The notes beneath the pieces were generated by a model that saw only the letters and a program-made list of their open reading frames with translations, was not told where the DNA came from and did no database searches. Position numbers and translations under genes: made by a program. 64,000 nucleotides of DNA from Synechococcus sp. CBW1108 (GTDB lineage: Bacteria; Cyanobacteriota; Cyanobacteriia; PCC-6307; Cyanobiaceae), in contig NZ_CP060395.1 in the NCBI RefSeq assembly GCF_015840335.1, positions 2,145,277-2,209,276 of the forward strand, given 5' to 3'. The number at the start of each line of letters is the position of its first letter. Within the stretch, counting starts at the first letter, position 1. This document shows positions 52,040-63,950 of the stretch, piece after piece.

Positions 52040-52282
52040 TCAGCTGTGAAAAAGCAACACCAGCCCCGCCTTGAGCTGGTGAAATTCCCGCTCTTCCCGG
52101 CTCAGGTCCAGCCCCACCTGCAGCCCTTCCTTGAGGGCGTCATCAAAGGGCGGGGCGGTGGGAGCAGCGCCCGCTTGCCAGAGGGCAGCTATCCCCACCG
52201 GCGTGGCATGCCAGCGGAAGCAGGGCGTTTGGCCGATTTCCGGCTCCAGCAGGGCATCTTCCAACAGCTCGCGAATTGCCAT
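52040..52282 (-). CDS. Conserved hypothetical protein next to cobD
   Basis: An 80-residue protein: MAIRELLEDALLEPEIGQTP, CFRWHATPVGIAALWQAGAA, then EGLQVGLDLSREEREFHQLK. GC-rich, like the core genes. Convergent with the YciI-like gene (3-bp gap) and on the same strand as cobD. No family recognised. Confidence 0.65.
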   Translation of the reverse strand: MAIRELLEDALLEPEIGQTPCFRWHATPVGIAALWQAGAAPTAPPFDDALKEGLQVGLDLSREEREFHQLKAGLVLLFHS

Positions 52283-52331
52283 GGGCCCATCAACCTGCCT
52301 GCAGCATCGGCAGGCGCTGGCGGCCGGGCAA

Positions 52332-53315
52332 TCAGCTGAGAGTTTTTGTGATGAATGCCAGCATGGCCGCCATAGCCAGCCATACCAGCTCCAGGCGCCT
52401 GCTCAGCTCGAGCATGTGGCGCACGGCGGTCCCATCGGGGGCAGGTAGCCCTTTTGCCAGCACGGGTTTGCTGGTTAGTTGGCCGCCATAGCGGTTGCAG
52501 CCGCCCAGTTGCACCCCGGCAGCATGGGCATAGGCGGCCTGGGATACCCCCGCATTGGGGGAAGGGTCGGCGGCCCCGTCCCTCAGGGCAGCGGCCAGCA
52601 GGGAGAAGCAGTGCCCCGGTTGCCCGGCCGCCAGGGGCAGGCCCAGGGCCACCAGGCGGCAGGGCAGCCACACCAGCAGGTCGTCGAGACGGGCGCCGGC
52701 CGTGCCCAGCCAGCGCAACCGGCCGCGCCGGTAGCCCAGCATCGAATCGAGGGTGCTGGCCGCCTTGAAGCCCCAGGCCAGCGCCAGCGGGCCCGGCAGG
52801 GCGGGGTTCAGGCTCCAGATTCCGGCCCCCACCAGCATCCAGAACAGCGGCGCAAACAGGCCGTCCACCCCGTTCTCGCTGGCGGTTTCGGCGGCTGCCC
52901 GCAGGATCTCCGGGGCGTCGAGATCGGCCGTGTCGCGGCCCACTATCCAGGCCAGGGCCTGGCGGGCAGGCTGAAGGGCCGCCAACCTGGGGTTATCGCC
53001 AGCGACGTTTGCCTGGTTCTGTAAAGCTTGTACGGAATTGGGGAGGGCCTCCAGCACCTGCAATACCGCCTGCTCGAGGCTGCGGCCGGCCAGGGCGCTG
53101 GCCAGGGCCACCACCAGCAGGAGTGTGGGGGCCAGCCGCTCCACGACCCAGCCCGCCAGGCCACTGCCGCCCACCAGCACCAGCGTGATCAAGCCCCCTG
53201 CCAGCCGCAGCTTCCAGGCTCTGGTGCCAGCCCAGGCCTCAGCGCCGCGGCGCAGCAGGGTGATCCACCAGCCCATCACCACCACCGGATGGGGGCACCA
53301 GCGCGGGTCCCCCAC
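52332..53315 (-). CDS. cobD: Adenosylcobinamide-phosphate synthase CobD/CbiB
   Basis: A polytopic membrane protein of at least 327 residues, for the cobalamin-pathway step that attaches aminopropanol to adenosylcobyric acid. Signatures: GDPRWCPHPVVVMGWWI at the N-terminus, AAAETASENGVDGLFAPLFW and ALRDGAADPSPNAGVSQAAY. The GTG at 53315 opens at GDPRW, but CobD normally has about 20 residues before this, and the codons up to the ilvC stop (LLSNPLLLVSLACGLDRL) fit, so translation may begin at a CTG or ATC near 53378. Confidence 0.92.
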   Translation of the reverse strand: MGDPRWCPHPVVVMGWWITLLRRGAEAWAGTRAWKLRLAGGLITLVLVGGSGLAGWVVERLAPTLLLVVALASALAGRSLEQAVLQVLEALPNSVQALQNQANVAGDNPRLAALQPARQALAWIVGRDTADLDAPEILRAAAETASENGVDGLFAPLFWMLVGAGIWSLNPALPGPLALAWGFKAASTLDSMLGYRRGRLRWLGTAGARLDDLLVWLPCRLVALGLPLAAGQPGHCFSLLAAALRDGAADPSPNAGVSQAAYAHAAGVQLGGCNRYGGQLTSKPVLAKGLPAPDGTAVRHMLELSRRLELVWLAMAAMLAFITKTLS

Positions 53316-53377
53316 CAGGCGATCGAGGCCGCAGGCGAGGGAGACCAGCAGCAGGGGGTTGCTCAGCAGGGGCTGGA

Positions 53378-55006
<1,629 letters not shown>

Positions 55007-55039
55007 GTTTAGAAATTTGGTCTTGAGAGGGCCTGGGCC

Positions 55040-55426
55040 CTAGAAGCGATCGGTGTGGTGATGCACCACACGCCAGTGGCCAGCCTCCTTGCGGAAGATC
55101 GTGGTGGCCCGGATGTCGATCCGGAGCGCCTCACCGGCCCGGGTCATGCCGCTGGTGCGCTCCATGCACACCATGTAGCCCATATCTGAGCTTTCAACGA
55201 AGCGACGATCGTCTGCCACCAAGGTGCCATCGAAGCCCATCCCAGACTCCCTGGTGAACTGCTCAAACACCGCCTTGCGTCCAGTGCAGAGATTGCCGGT
55301 GGGGCCGAGGTGGCTGATGTCGTCACCCTCAGACCAGATCTCCGCATAGGGGTCGCAATCGCCTGCAAGCATCTTGTTGCCCGCGGCGTAAAAAAGGTCG
55401 GCAGCCTCGGAGAGGGTGTTGGGCAT
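55040..55426 (-). CDS. NTF2-fold protein (SnoaL/DUF4440-like)
   Basis: A 128-residue protein: LSEAADLFYAAGNKMLAGDC, DPYAEIWSEGDDISHLGPTG, and IDIRATTIFRKEAGHWRVVH HHTDRF. The ending WRVVHHHTDRF is typical of this fold. Convergent with the other NTF2-fold gene, so the two form a pair of related small enzymes of unknown substrate. Confidence 0.75.
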   Translation of the reverse strand: MPNTLSEAADLFYAAGNKMLAGDCDPYAEIWSEGDDISHLGPTGNLCTGRKAVFEQFTRESGMGFDGTLVADDRRFVESSDMGYMVCMERTSGMTRAGEALRIDIRATTIFRKEAGHWRVVHHHTDRF

Positions 55427-55485
55427 GGCGAGGGTCAGCGGCTAGGCAGTCAGAGAAGAGGCAGCCAGCGGCAGGCCTGGGCTCT

Positions 55486-56088
55486 TCAGGCCTCTCCGGG
55501 GTGGGCGATCACCCGGTCGATCAGGCCGTATTCCTTGGCTTCTGTGGCGCTGAGGAAGTAGTCGCGGTCGGTGTCCTTCTCAATCTTCTCGAAGGGCTGG
55601 CCGGTCATGTCGGCCATGCTGTGGTTGAGCATGTCCTTGATGCGCAGAATTTCGCGCGCTTCGATTTCGATGTCACTGGCCTGGCGCTGGCTGGTGCCGC
55701 CCAAGGGCTGGTGAATCATGATCCGGCTGTGGGGCAGGGCCAGCCGTTTGCCTTTTGTGCCTGCCGCCAGCAGGAAGGCACCCATTGAGGCCGCCAGGCC
55801 GACGCAGATGGTCACCACGTCACTCTTGACGTATTGCATGGTGTCGTAGATCGCCAGACCGGCGGTCACCGACCCCCCCGGGGAGTTGATGTAGAGGTAG
55901 ATCGGCTTGGAGTTGTCGTCCGAGTCGAGGTAGAGCATCTGGGCCACCAGGGCATTGGCCACGGCGTCATTGACCTCCGAGCCCATGAACAGGATCCGCT
56001 CCACGCCCAGCCGGGTGTAGATGTCAACCCAGCGCTCGTACTGGCTGCCGGGCAGGCGGTAGGGAACGCTGGGGGTGCCGATGGGCAT
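55486..56088 (-). CDS. clpP: ATP-dependent Clp protease proteolytic subunit ClpP
   Basis: A 200-residue serine peptidase. Catalytic Ser in [20 protein letters not shown], His in [14 protein letters not shown] and Asp in the DTDRDYF region are all present. It forms the chamber of the Clp protease with an AAA+ partner. In cyanobacteria it is paired with the inactive ClpR, encoded just upstream (57 bp apart, same strand). Confidence 0.95.
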   Translation of the reverse strand: MPIGTPSVPYRLPGSQYERWVDIYTRLGVERILFMGSEVNDAVANALVAQMLYLDSDDNSKPIYLYINSPGGSVTAGLAIYDTMQYVKSDVVTICVGLAASMGAFLLAAGTKGKRLALPHSRIMIHQPLGGTSQRQASDIEIEAREILRIKDMLNHSMADMTGQPFEKIEKDTDRDYFLSATEAKEYGLIDRVIAHPGEA

Positions 56089-56145
56089 GGGTCTGGGGTG
56101 GAGAGGGGGCGCGAGGGTTCGGTGCTGAAACTCAGAGGTGCAGGT

Positions 56146-56853
56146 TCAGCCCAGGGCTGCCGCGGTTGGGGGGGGAGTGGGCAGGCCCTTGAGGCTGGTG
56201 AGCACCCGGTCGATTAGGCCGTACTCCTTGGCCTCCTCGGCGGTGAGGTAGGTCATCCGGTCTGAGTCGCGGGAGAGCTGCTCCACCGACTTGCCCGTAT
56301 TCAGCGAAAGCATCTCCAGCAGGGTGCGTTTGTTGTGCAGCACCTCCTGGGCCCGAATCTGGATATCGGTGGCCTGGCCGCGGGCACCGCTGCGGGGCTG
56401 GTGCAGCACGATCGAGGCATGGGGCAAAGCGGCCCGCTGGCCCTTGGTGCCGGCGCTGAGGATCATGGCCGCGGTTCCCATGGCCTGGCCGATGCAGATT
56501 GTGTGCACCGGCGGCTTTACATAGCGGATCGTGTCGGCGATGGCGAAGGCTTCGGTTTCAAAGCCGATGGCATCTCCGGTGAACCAGGAGGTGCCGGTGG
56601 AGTTGATGTAGAAAAAGATCGGCTTCTCCGGGTTGTCAAATTCCAGATACAGCAGCTGGGCAATGATCAGCTCGGTGACGTCGATGCCCATCTGGCGTTT
56701 GGCATCGCCGTCGCTGAACAGAGGCAGGCCCAGGTAGACGATCCGCTCCTTCAGCAGCAGGCTCGGCAGGTCTGGCGGCGGGGTGCGCATGACCGCGGAA
56801 TCGCCGTAGTAGGGGGCTGACACAGAGGCTGACATCGAGGCTGACACCGGCAT
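56146..56853 (-). CDS. clpR: ClpP-like inactive subunit ClpR
   Basis: A 235-residue ClpP homologue. The active-site block reads ICIGQAMGTAAMILSAGTKG: the position of the catalytic serine is glycine. The His region (ALPHASIVLHQPRSG) is kept. ClpR subunits form mixed rings with ClpP3 and are structural. The ATG at 56853 (MPVSASMSASVSAPYYG) is chosen, although later Met codons are possible. Co-oriented with clpP. Confidence 0.92.
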   Translation of the reverse strand: MPVSASMSASVSAPYYGDSAVMRTPPPDLPSLLLKERIVYLGLPLFSDGDAKRQMGIDVTELIIAQLLYLEFDNPEKPIFFYINSTGTSWFTGDAIGFETEAFAIADTIRYVKPPVHTICIGQAMGTAAMILSAGTKGQRAALPHASIVLHQPRSGARGQATDIQIRAQEVLHNKRTLLEMLSLNTGKSVEQLSRDSDRMTYLTAEEAKEYGLIDRVLTSLKGLPTPPPTAAALG

Positions 56854-56884
56854 CCGCGGTTGACCGAAAGCACGTTTGCGGAGC

Positions 56885-58063
56885 CTAGCGGGGGCTACCG
56901 GCCTGCGGATCGCTGGAGCCCGAATTGGCAGGGCTCGACCTGTTGCGCTCAGCCCGTTGTTTGCGCTTCGGGCCGGCTTCGGCATTGGGCTCTGCCAGCG
57001 GGCCATCGGTGCGGGCAAAGACAATCCGGCCGGTGGGGTTCTGCAGGGCGCCGGTGACGACCACCTCGAGCCGCTCGCCGATCCGGCCCCGGGCCCCTTC
57101 CACCACCACCATGGTCCCGTCGTCGAGGTAGCCGACGCCCTGGTCTGCTTCCTTGCCGTCGCGGGCAATCTTGAGCAGCAGCTCATCGCCGGGCCGCACC
57201 TCGGGGCGCAGGGCGATGACCAGCTCACTGAGGTTGAGCACCTTGAGAGCCTTCACCTCGGCCACCTTGGCCAGGTTGTAGTCGGCGGTCAACAGGGTGC
57301 CGCCGGTATCGGCGGTGAGCAGCAGCAGCTTGTCGTCGACCCCCTTGCCCTCGTAGCGGGTGCTGTTCACAACCAGGCGCCGGCCATAGATCTCCCGCAG
57401 CTCGCTGAGCAGCTTGAGGCCGCGCCGGCCCCGGCCGCGCTTCTCGCCATTGGCCGAATCGGCCAGGGCCTGGAGCTCATCGATCACGCTCTGGGCGACG
57501 ATCACCTGGCCCTCCAGCAGGCCCGAATCCAGCAGGCCGCGGATGCGGCCATCAATGATCACGCTGGTGTCGAGGATCTTGGCGCTGGCCGGCTGCAGCA
57601 CCCCTTCGGCCACCAGCAGGGCCTCGGTGCTGCTGGGGTTGAACAGGCGCAGCAGGGTGCGGCCGTGAACTTCGGCCAGGTTGCAGCCCGACACCCCAAA
57701 GAAAACATTGCTGAGCACCGCCGCCAGCGGTTTGACGAACACCACCTCCCAGGGCAGGGGCAGCAGCAGGATCGGCGCCAGCAGCAGGTTGGCCACCAGC
57801 AGGCCCAGGATCAGGCCGACGGCGCGGCTCACCAGCAGGTCGGTGGGCATCGAGCGCACCTGGGCCATCAGCCGGCGGCGCAGCTGGCCGAAGAAGAAGC
57901 CCGCCAGCAGGCCGAAGAAGGCCCCGAAGCCCCCCAGGACCGTGCGTAGGCCCTCCGGTTTGTCCACCTGCAGCAGCAGCGGTTCCGGCAGCAGGTCCAC
58001 CCCCAGCCAGCCAGCGGCCGTGCCGGAGACAACAAACAGGATCAGGATGAGGGTGTCCACCAT
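56885..58063 (-). CDS. PIN/TRAM-domain membrane protein (YacL-like)
   Basis: A 392-residue protein. Four hydrophobic segments occupy about residues 5-125, followed by a PIN domain (ILDTSVIIDGRIRGLLDSGL, then VIDELQALADSANG and LLLTADTGGTLLTADYNLAK), whose acidic residues could bind metal, and a C-terminal TRAM domain (ARPEVRPGDEL...DDGTMVVVEGARGRIGE). The tail is basic and low-complexity. This architecture is typical in cyanobacteria; RNA or DNA cleavage is inferred. The ATG at 58063 is chosen over the longer frame. Confidence 0.88.
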   Translation of the reverse strand: MVDTLILILFVVSGTAAGWLGVDLLPEPLLLQVDKPEGLRTVLGGFGAFFGLLAGFFFGQLRRRLMAQVRSMPTDLLVSRAVGLILGLLVANLLLAPILLLPLPWEVVFVKPLAAVLSNVFFGVSGCNLAEVHGRTLLRLFNPSSTEALLVAEGVLQPASAKILDTSVIIDGRIRGLLDSGLLEGQVIVAQSVIDELQALADSANGEKRGRGRRGLKLLSELREIYGRRLVVNSTRYEGKGVDDKLLLLTADTGGTLLTADYNLAKVAEVKALKVLNLSELVIALRPEVRPGDELLLKIARDGKEADQGVGYLDDGTMVVVEGARGRIGERLEVVVTGALQNPTGRIVFARTDGPLAEPNAEAGPKRKQRAERNRSSPANSGSSDPQAGSPR

Positions 58064-58164
58064 TCCTGTCTCGCCTGGAACCCTGTCGTTCAGGTGCGCA
58101 GCATGCCCGATTACGGGACCTTTGGCCCCAGGGTGGTTCCCGCCCTTAATGATGTCTTCGCCCC

Positions 58165-59436
58165 GTGTTCCCCCCCCGCAGCGCCTACCTGCATATTCCC
58201 TTCTGCCACCGGCGCTGCTTCTACTGCGATTTTCCCGTGGTGCCGCTGGGCGACAGGGCCAGCGCCGAGCCCGGAGCGCCGGGTGCCGCTTCGATCGCGG
58301 CCTATCTGACCCTGCTGCTCGGGGAGATCGCCGCTGCCCCCCCTGGCCCGCCCCTATCCACCGTGTATCTCGGCGGCGGCACCCCATCCCTGCTGCTGCC
58401 CGCCCAGGTGGGGGCCCTGCTGGCCGCCCTGCGGCAGCGTTTCGGCCTGGTTCCCGGTGCCGAGATCAGCCTGGAGCTCGATCCGGCCAGCTTTGATCAA
58501 ACCCGCCTGGCGGCCTACCTGCAGTCGGGGGTGAACCGGGTCAGCCTGGGCGGCCAGAGCTTTGACGATGGGGTGCTGGCGGGTCTGGGTCGTCGCCACC
58601 GCGGCGCCGACCTGCGGGAGGCCGCCGGCTGGCTGGCCGCGGCCCAGCGCCAGGGGGCGCTGGCCAGCTGGAGCCTGGATCTCATCCAGGGGCTGCCCGG
58701 GCAGACCGTGCCTGGCCAGGCCCTCGCCAGCTGGCGCCAGCAGTTGGGCCAGGCGATCGCCCTGGCGCCGCCCCATCTCTCCATCTACGACCTCAGCCTG
58801 GAACCTGGCACTGTTTTTGCCCGCCGCCATGGCCGGGGCCAGCTGGAGCTTCCCGATGCCGATCTGGGCGCCGACCTGATGGAGCTCACCTGGGCCGAGC
58901 TCAGCGCCGCGGGCTACGGCCACTACGAGATCTCCAATTACGCCCTGCCCGGCCATGCCTGCCGCCACAACCGCGTCTACTGGAGCGGTGCGGGCTGGTG
59001 GGGCTTCGGCATGGGCGCTACCTCGGCCCCCTGGGGCGAGCGGCTGGCCCGGCCCCGCAGCCGCGATGGCTATGTCGCCTGGCTGGCCGAGCCCGTGCGG
59101 GAGGGCGGCTCCGGTGTGCCCGTGGACGAGCGACTGCTGGTGGGTTTGCGCCGCCGCGAAGGGGTGCACCTGCCCCTGCTGCTGGCCCAGGTTGGGGTTG
59201 GGGCGCTGCGGCAGCGGCTGCAGCCCTGGCTTGAGGCCGGCCTGTTGCGCATTGAGGGGCCCCGCTGGCGACTCACCGATCCAGCCGGCTTGGCCCTCAG
59301 CAATGGGGTGCTGCGGGAGTTGCTGGCCTGGTGGCAGGAGCAGCAGGAGGGGCTTGAGCTGGCTGGGGCCAGGAGCCAATCCAGCTGCGCAGCGCCTCCA
59401 GCGCCAGGGCCCGGCCTGGCAGCAGCGCTGGACTGA
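58165..59436 (+). CDS. hemW: Heme chaperone HemW (radical SAM)
   Basis: A 423-residue protein related to coproporphyrinogen III oxidase HemN. The N-terminal iron-sulphur motif is [20 protein letters not shown] (CxxxCxxC). Further conserved blocks are [28 protein letters not shown] and [11 protein letters not shown]. HemW binds heme and delivers it to proteins, and does not make heme itself. It starts at a GTG. Its 3' 140 bp overlap the convergent panB. Confidence 0.92.
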   Translation: MFPPRSAYLHIPFCHRRCFYCDFPVVPLGDRASAEPGAPGAASIAAYLTLLLGEIAAAPPGPPLSTVYLGGGTPSLLLPAQVGALLAALRQRFGLVPGAEISLELDPASFDQTRLAAYLQSGVNRVSLGGQSFDDGVLAGLGRRHRGADLREAAGWLAAAQRQGALASWSLDLIQGLPGQTVPGQALASWRQQLGQAIALAPPHLSIYDLSLEPGTVFARRHGRGQLELPDADLGADLMELTWAELSAAGYGHYEISNYALPGHACRHNRVYWSGAGWWGFGMGATSAPWGERLARPRSRDGYVAWLAEPVREGGSGVPVDERLLVGLRRREGVHLPLLLAQVGVGALRQRLQPWLEAGLLRIEGPRWRLTDPAGLALSNGVLRELLAWWQEQQEGLELAGARSQSSCAAPPAPGPGLAAALD

Positions 59437-60148
59437 AGGGCGGCTGGCGGCTGGTGAGGCCCAGCAGGTCGGCGGTGACGCGCACCTGGCCGTCGCAAGC
59501 CTCGCCGGCGCCGATGCCGATTACCGGCAACGCCAGGGCCCGCTGCAGGTCAGCGCCGAGCTCCGGGGGCACGTGTTCCAGCACCAGGGCAAAGCAACCA
59601 GCCACCTGCAGGGCCAGCGCCTGGCGCCGCAGTTTCTCCCGGCTGACATCGTCGTTGCCCTGGCGGCGGTAGCCGAGCTGGTGCACCGACTGGGGCGTCA
59701 GGCCGATGTGGCCCATCACCGGAATGCCGCTGCGCACCAGCCGGTCGATCACCGCCAGGGTTTCCGGTTCGGCGCCCTCGAGCTTGACGGCGGCGGCGGG
59801 GGTTTCCTTCAGAACCCGACCAGCGGCCGCAACGGCCGCGTCGGCGCTGCACTGGTAGCTGAGGAAGGGCAGATCACAGATCAGCAGCGGCTCCTGGCCG
59901 GGCGAGCAGACGCTGGCCAGGCCCCTGCCGGTGGCCCTGGTGTGGTGCAACATCTCCTCGAGGGTCACCGGCAGGGTGGTGGCGTGGCCCAGCACCGTCA
60001 TCGCCAGCGAATCGCCCACGAGCACCGCATCGGCACCGGCTTCGGCCACCAGCGCTCCCGAGAGGGAATCCCAGGCCGTCAACACCGTGATCGGCAGTCC
60101 GGCCAGTTTGCGGCTCGCCAGGTCTGCGGGGCGCAGGGGCACGGGCAT
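59297..60148 (-). CDS. panB: 3-methyl-2-oxobutanoate hydroxymethyltransferase PanB
   Basis: A 283-residue TIM-barrel enzyme of pantothenate synthesis. Metal and substrate residues are in [31 protein letters not shown] and [19 protein letters not shown]. The C-terminus ([20 protein letters not shown]) is a long proline/alanine tail beyond the normal end, and lies opposite the end of hemW. The core is complete. Confidence 0.95.
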   Translation of the reverse strand: MPVPLRPADLASRKLAGLPITVLTAWDSLSGALVAEAGADAVLVGDSLAMTVLGHATTLPVTLEEMLHHTRATGRGLASVCSPGQEPLLICDLPFLSYQCSADAAVAAAGRVLKETPAAAVKLEGAEPETLAVIDRLVRSGIPVMGHIGLTPQSVHQLGYRRQGNDDVSREKLRRQALALQVAGCFALVLEHVPPELGADLQRALALPVIGIGAGEACDGQVRVTADLLGLTSRQPPFSPALLPGRALALEALRSWIGSWPQPAQAPPAAPATRPATPAAPHC

Positions 60149-60187
60149 CGGTGCGGGGGGATGCCATTGCTAACATCCAAACGACTC

Positions 60188-60277
60188 GGACCCATGCGGC
60201 TCCGACGCCCAAACCTGGTCAGAACCGGAAGGCAGCAGCCACACGGGATGCTCAGGGCAGGCGTGGACTCCGGGTCA
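60188..60277 (+). ncRNA. ffs: Signal recognition particle RNA (4.5S type)
   Basis: The conserved core reads CCTGGTCAGAACCGGAAGGC AGCAGCC, then GGGATGCTCAGGGC; the GGAA tetraloop and asymmetric loop bind Ffh. The arms GGACCC...GGGTCC-like sequence and CTCCGACGCC with GGCGTGGACTCC close the hairpin, about 90 nt. It lies between panB and ftsZ, on the opposite strand. Exact ends are estimated. Confidence 0.88.
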
Positions 60278-60318
60278 CCCCATTTGAGGAACCCCTAATT
60301 GGGGCAAACCAGCCGGAC

Positions 60319-61476
60319 CTAGAGGTTGGCCTGGTTCTGGCGGTTGAGCAGAAAGGGCGGGATCTTGGCGCCCCTCTCCTCCTGGCTGTTGTTGTATAGC
60401 TTGTTGGCACTGAAGCTCGAGGTGCTGCGCTCACTCATGTAGAAGGCGCCGCTCTCGAAGCCGGTGGCGATCACGGTCACGTGGATCTCCCCCTCTAGCC
60501 GCTCGTCCACAACGGCGCCCACGATGATGTTGGCGTCGGGATCCACCACCTCGTAGATCACCTCCGAGGCGGTGGTCATGTCCTCGAGGGTCATGTCCTT
60601 ACCGCCGCTGATGTTGATCACGCAGCCCTTGGCGCCGTCAATGCGGGCCGACTCCAGCAGGGGACTGCTGATCGCCGCCTGGGCTGCTTCGATGGCGCGG
60701 GAGCGACCGGAGCCCACGCCGATGCCCAGCAGGGCCGTGCCGGCGTCGGCCATCACCGAGCGCACATCGGCGAAGTCAACGTTGACCAGCCCCGGCTTGG
60801 TGATGATGTCGCTGATTCCCTTGACGCCCATGCGCAGCACGTCGTCGGCGGTGCGGAAGGCCTCCTGCAGGGGGGCTCCGGCGATCGCATCCCGCAGGCG
60901 GTCGTTGGGGATGACGATCAGGGTGTCCACGCTCTCGGCCAGACGGGCGATGCCTTCTTCGGCCTGACGCATCCGCTTACGGCCCTCGAAGCTGAAGGGC
61001 TTGGTGACGATGCCCACAGTGAGTGCGCCCACTTCCTTGGCCACCTCCGCCAGGATCGGCGCAGCGCCGGTGCCGGTTCCTCCGCCCATGCCGACGGCAA
61101 TGAACACCAGATCGGTGCCTTGGAGCGACTCCTGCAGCTCGGCCCTGGACTCCTCAGCAGCCTTCTGGCCGATCACCGGATTGCCCCCAGCCCCCAGGCC
61201 CCGGGTCAGCTTCATCCCCAGCTGGATGCGTTTCTGCGAAGCCGACTGCAACAGGGCCTGGGCGTCGGTGTTGAGTACCCGATAGCCCACCCCCTGGAGA
61301 TCGGAGGCGATCATTCGATTCACCGCATTGCTGCCGCCGCCGCCAACCCCAATCACTTCAATCCTGGCCGTTTGGCTCGGTACGATCCCGCCCGAGGGCT
61401 GGGTTCCATTGGTGGGGATTGGGCTTTCGGTCATAACGGCATCGGAGAAGGCGGAGCTTGGAACTGGCGGCTGCAT
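60319..61476 (-). CDS. ftsZ: Cell division protein FtsZ
   Basis: A 385-residue tubulin-like GTPase. The GTP signature [13 protein letters not shown]-terminal [16 protein letters not shown] and T7-loop [11 protein letters not shown] are present. It forms the Z-ring. The C-terminal peptide is not the usual conserved ending in clear form (ending [13 protein letters not shown]). The ATG at 61476 (MQPPVPSS) is used; 61434 is possible. FtsQ follows upstream on the same strand. Confidence 0.97.
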   Translation of the reverse strand: MQPPVPSSAFSDAVMTESPIPTNGTQPSGGIVPSQTARIEVIGVGGGGSNAVNRMIASDLQGVGYRVLNTDAQALLQSASQKRIQLGMKLTRGLGAGGNPVIGQKAAEESRAELQESLQGTDLVFIAVGMGGGTGTGAAPILAEVAKEVGALTVGIVTKPFSFEGRKRMRQAEEGIARLAESVDTLIVIPNDRLRDAIAGAPLQEAFRTADDVLRMGVKGISDIITKPGLVNVDFADVRSVMADAGTALLGIGVGSGRSRAIEAAQAAISSPLLESARIDGAKGCVINISGGKDMTLEDMTTASEVIYEVVDPDANIIVGAVVDERLEGEIHVTVIATGFESGAFYMSERSTSSFSANKLYNNSQEERGAKIPPFLLNRQNQANL

Positions 61477-61555
61477 TATGACCGTGATTGATGTCCCTGG
61501 ATTTGGGCAGTGTCCCACCTTTGCAGAGGCAGCGGCGCAACCGCTGCTCGAATGC

Positions 61556-62374
61556 TCATGAAGGGGGCTGGGGCGGCGCTGCCGCCGGGCCGGGCAGGCC
61601 GAGTTCCGGCTGCTCCGGATCGCTGAGGTCGATTGATGGAAGCCGGCGGGCCTTTATCTGCGCTGGCAATTGCTTCTGCAGGTGGCCGAGCACCTCCAGC
61701 CGCCGGGCCAGTTGGCCGTCTGCCGGGCCCAGACGCACCTGGCCCAGGCTGGCGCTCTCCAGCCAGATGTTGCCCCCGGGATCGAAGCGAATCTGGCGGA
61801 GATCGGAGCCCAGCTCAAGGCGCTCCCGCTGGGCCAGCACCAGGGCAAGAACTGGGCGATAGCTGGGCTGCCAGCCCAAAACCAGAAATCCCTTGCTGCC
61901 CTTGGTGGCCAGCGCCCTGCTCTGGCGAATGCTCAGCCAGTGGCCGAATCGGTCGACGTAGCCCTGTTCAATTCCCTTGGCGGTGCGGCGCTGGGCCCGG
62001 GCCACCGCCTGGCGATCCACCAGCTCGATGCGCAGCCGGGGCGGCGCCATCAGCCGGCGCACCTGCACCTGCTCCACCGGCAGGGCATTCACCACTGCGG
62101 TGGCGATCCGCTTGGGCTCCAGTGCCAGCAGGGGCTGGGGAAAGGTCAGCTGGGCAGCCTGCACCACGTGCTTTGGCCTCACCAGCTCACTGCCGATGAC
62201 CTCCACCTGGCTGGGCCCGCTCAACATCCAGCCCTGCCGCAGCAGGCCATAGCCCAGGCCGCCGGAGAGGGCGAGCAGCACCACCAGCCGCCAGGAGTTG
62301 CGTAGCCGCTCCCTGATCCGCTGCTGACGCAGCTGGCGCCGGCGTTCCGACCCGGGCGGCGAAGGGGTGCTCAC
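61556..62374 (-). CDS. ftsQ: Cell division protein FtsQ (POTRA domain)
   Basis: A 272-residue protein: a basic cytoplasmic N-terminus, one membrane span (about residues 28-47), a POTRA domain ([20 protein letters not shown]) and a beta domain ([20 protein letters not shown]). It is part of the divisome that links FtsK to FtsL/FtsB. It lies between the hypothetical gene and ftsZ in the classic division cluster. Confidence 0.88.
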   Translation of the reverse strand: MSTPSPPGSERRRQLRQQRIRERLRNSWRLVVLLALSGGLGYGLLRQGWMLSGPSQVEVIGSELVRPKHVVQAAQLTFPQPLLALEPKRIATAVVNALPVEQVQVRRLMAPPRLRIELVDRQAVARAQRRTAKGIEQGYVDRFGHWLSIRQSRALATKGSKGFLVLGWQPSYRPVLALVLAQRERLELGSDLRQIRFDPGGNIWLESASLGQVRLGPADGQLARRLEVLGHLQKQLPAQIKARRLPSIDLSDPEQPELGLPGPAAAPPQPPS

Positions 62375-62396
62375 CTCAAAAAGCCCCGCAACTGGC

Positions 62397-62807
62397 TCAA
62401 AGTTCGCAGCGGGAGCGAGACATCAGCTCCTCGATCCAGCGCCGCGCCCTCTCGGCATCGGCGAAGGGCAGATCTTTGCGCGCCCCTCCCCCCACCAGCC
62501 GCAGCCGGCAGGCCCCCTGGCTCTCATCGGTGAGGGGGGCTTCGCCGGAGTGCAGGGAAAGGAGCTCCACCAGTTCCAGGTTTTTGATGACAAAGGAGCC
62601 CTCTTCCTGGATCTGGCCGGCTTCAAAGCGGCACCAACTGAGCACCCCATCCACCAGTCGGGCGCCGCCGCAGCTGTCGAGCTTGGCCAGTTCCGAGCCC
62701 TCAGCCCATTCGCGGAACAGCCGCTGGCGCCGTCGTTCCAACCAGCCCAGGGCCGTGACCAGCACAAAGACCAGCAGCAGGGGAAGCCAGAGCAGACCTT
62801 CTGTCAT
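62397..62807 (-). CDS. Hypothetical membrane-anchored protein between ddl and ftsQ
   Basis: A 136-residue protein. An N-terminal membrane segment ([20 protein letters not shown]) is followed by a basic coiled stretch and a soluble domain ([40 protein letters not shown]). Its start overlaps the ddl stop by 4 bp (ATGA). Conserved position in the division cluster suggests an envelope role; no family recognised. Confidence 0.75.
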   Translation of the reverse strand: MTEGLLWLPLLLVFVLVTALGWLERRRQRLFREWAEGSELAKLDSCGGARLVDGVLSWCRFEAGQIQEEGSFVIKNLELVELLSLHSGEAPLTDESQGACRLRLVGGGARKDLPFADAERARRWIEELMSRSRCEL

Positions 62808-63919
62808 GGCGTTGGCACTCCCAGGGATGGCTGGTGCCATTCTCGGGCCCCCTCGATCAATTCGCACACCAGTTGCGGCAGGGGAATGCCACTGGAGGCC
62901 CAAAGCATCGGGTACATGCTCTGGCTGGTGAAACCGGGCATGGTGTTGATCTCGTTGAGCCACAGCTCGCCGCTGGCTTCGCTGTAGAAGAAATCCACCC
63001 GGGCCAGGCCCATCGCCCCAACGGCCCCACAGGCCTCGATGGCCATGGCGCGGGCCCGCTCGGTGATCGCTTCGGGCACCTTCGCCGGGATCACGGTGTG
63101 ACTCTTGCCCTCGCTGTATTTCGTGTCGTAGTCGTACCAGTCGGCATCGAAACAGATCTCCCCCAGCACCGAGGCCTGCAGGGGTGCGCCGCCGCCTCCT
63201 TTCACTGCGCATTCCAGCTCCCGGGCGGCCACGCCCTGCTCCACCACCAGGCGCGGGTCGAGGGCCGCGGCGGTGCGCAGGCCGTTCAGCAGGCTGGCCC
63301 GGTCGGTGGCCTTGCTGATCCCCACCGAGGAGCCCAGATTGGCCGGCTTGACGAAACAGGGGTAGCCGAGCTGGGTTTCGAGCTTCCCCATCAGGGCTTC
63401 GGGATCTGACGCCACCTGGCTGGCACTGACGCAGGCATAGGCCACCTGGGGCAGGCCGGTGGCGGCGAAGGCGGCTTTCATAGCCTGTTTGTCCATGCCC
63501 ACGGCCGAGCCCAGTACCCCCGAACCCACGAAAGGCACCTGCATCAGGGTGAATAGTCCCTGGATGGTGCCGTCTTCGCCGTTGGGGCCATGCAGCACCG
63601 GAAACCACACCTCGATCTCCAGGGCTGCAGCTGGGAAGCCACGGAAGCCGCCGCGCGCCAGGGAGTGGCCGCTCTGCCGCGCCGCCGCCTCCAGTTGCTC
63701 GGCGCTGGCTGGGCTGCCCTGGGCCAGCACCGCGTCGGCCAGTTCGGGGCCCCACCAGCGCCCCTGGGGATCGATGTAGAAACAGTGCAGCGCGTAGCGA
63801 GCCGCGTTGGAGGGATGGCGCAGGGCGGCGGCCACGGTGGCGGCGGAGCGAATCGAGACCTCGTGCTCACCGGAGGCTCCCCCCAGGATCAGACCAACGG
63901 CGGTGGGGAAGCTGTTCAT
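62804..63919 (-). CDS. ddl: D-alanine-D-alanine ligase
   Basis: A 371-residue ATP-grasp enzyme that makes D-Ala-D-Ala for peptidoglycan. Signatures: [54 protein letters not shown] and [26 protein letters not shown]. It is first (from the right) in the cluster leading to ftsQ and ftsZ. Start and length are typical. Confidence 0.95.
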   Translation of the reverse strand: MNSFPTAVGLILGGASGEHEVSIRSAATVAAALRHPSNAARYALHCFYIDPQGRWWGPELADAVLAQGSPASAEQLEAAARQSGHSLARGGFRGFPAAALEIEVWFPVLHGPNGEDGTIQGLFTLMQVPFVGSGVLGSAVGMDKQAMKAAFAATGLPQVAYACVSASQVASDPEALMGKLETQLGYPCFVKPANLGSSVGISKATDRASLLNGLRTAAALDPRLVVEQGVAARELECAVKGGGGAPLQASVLGEICFDADWYDYDTKYSEGKSHTVIPAKVPEAITERARAMAIEACGAVGAMGLARVDFFYSEASGELWLNEINTMPGFTSQSMYPMLWASSGIPLPQLVCELIEGAREWHQPSLGVPTP

Positions 63920-63950
63920 GCCGATCGGCTGGTGCCCACGGGGCCAAAAC

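Noticed and set aside
56146-56853. Missing catalytic serine in the ClpP-like protein as a mutation
   Set aside because: Loss of the serine is the known normal state of ClpR in cyanobacteria and plastids.
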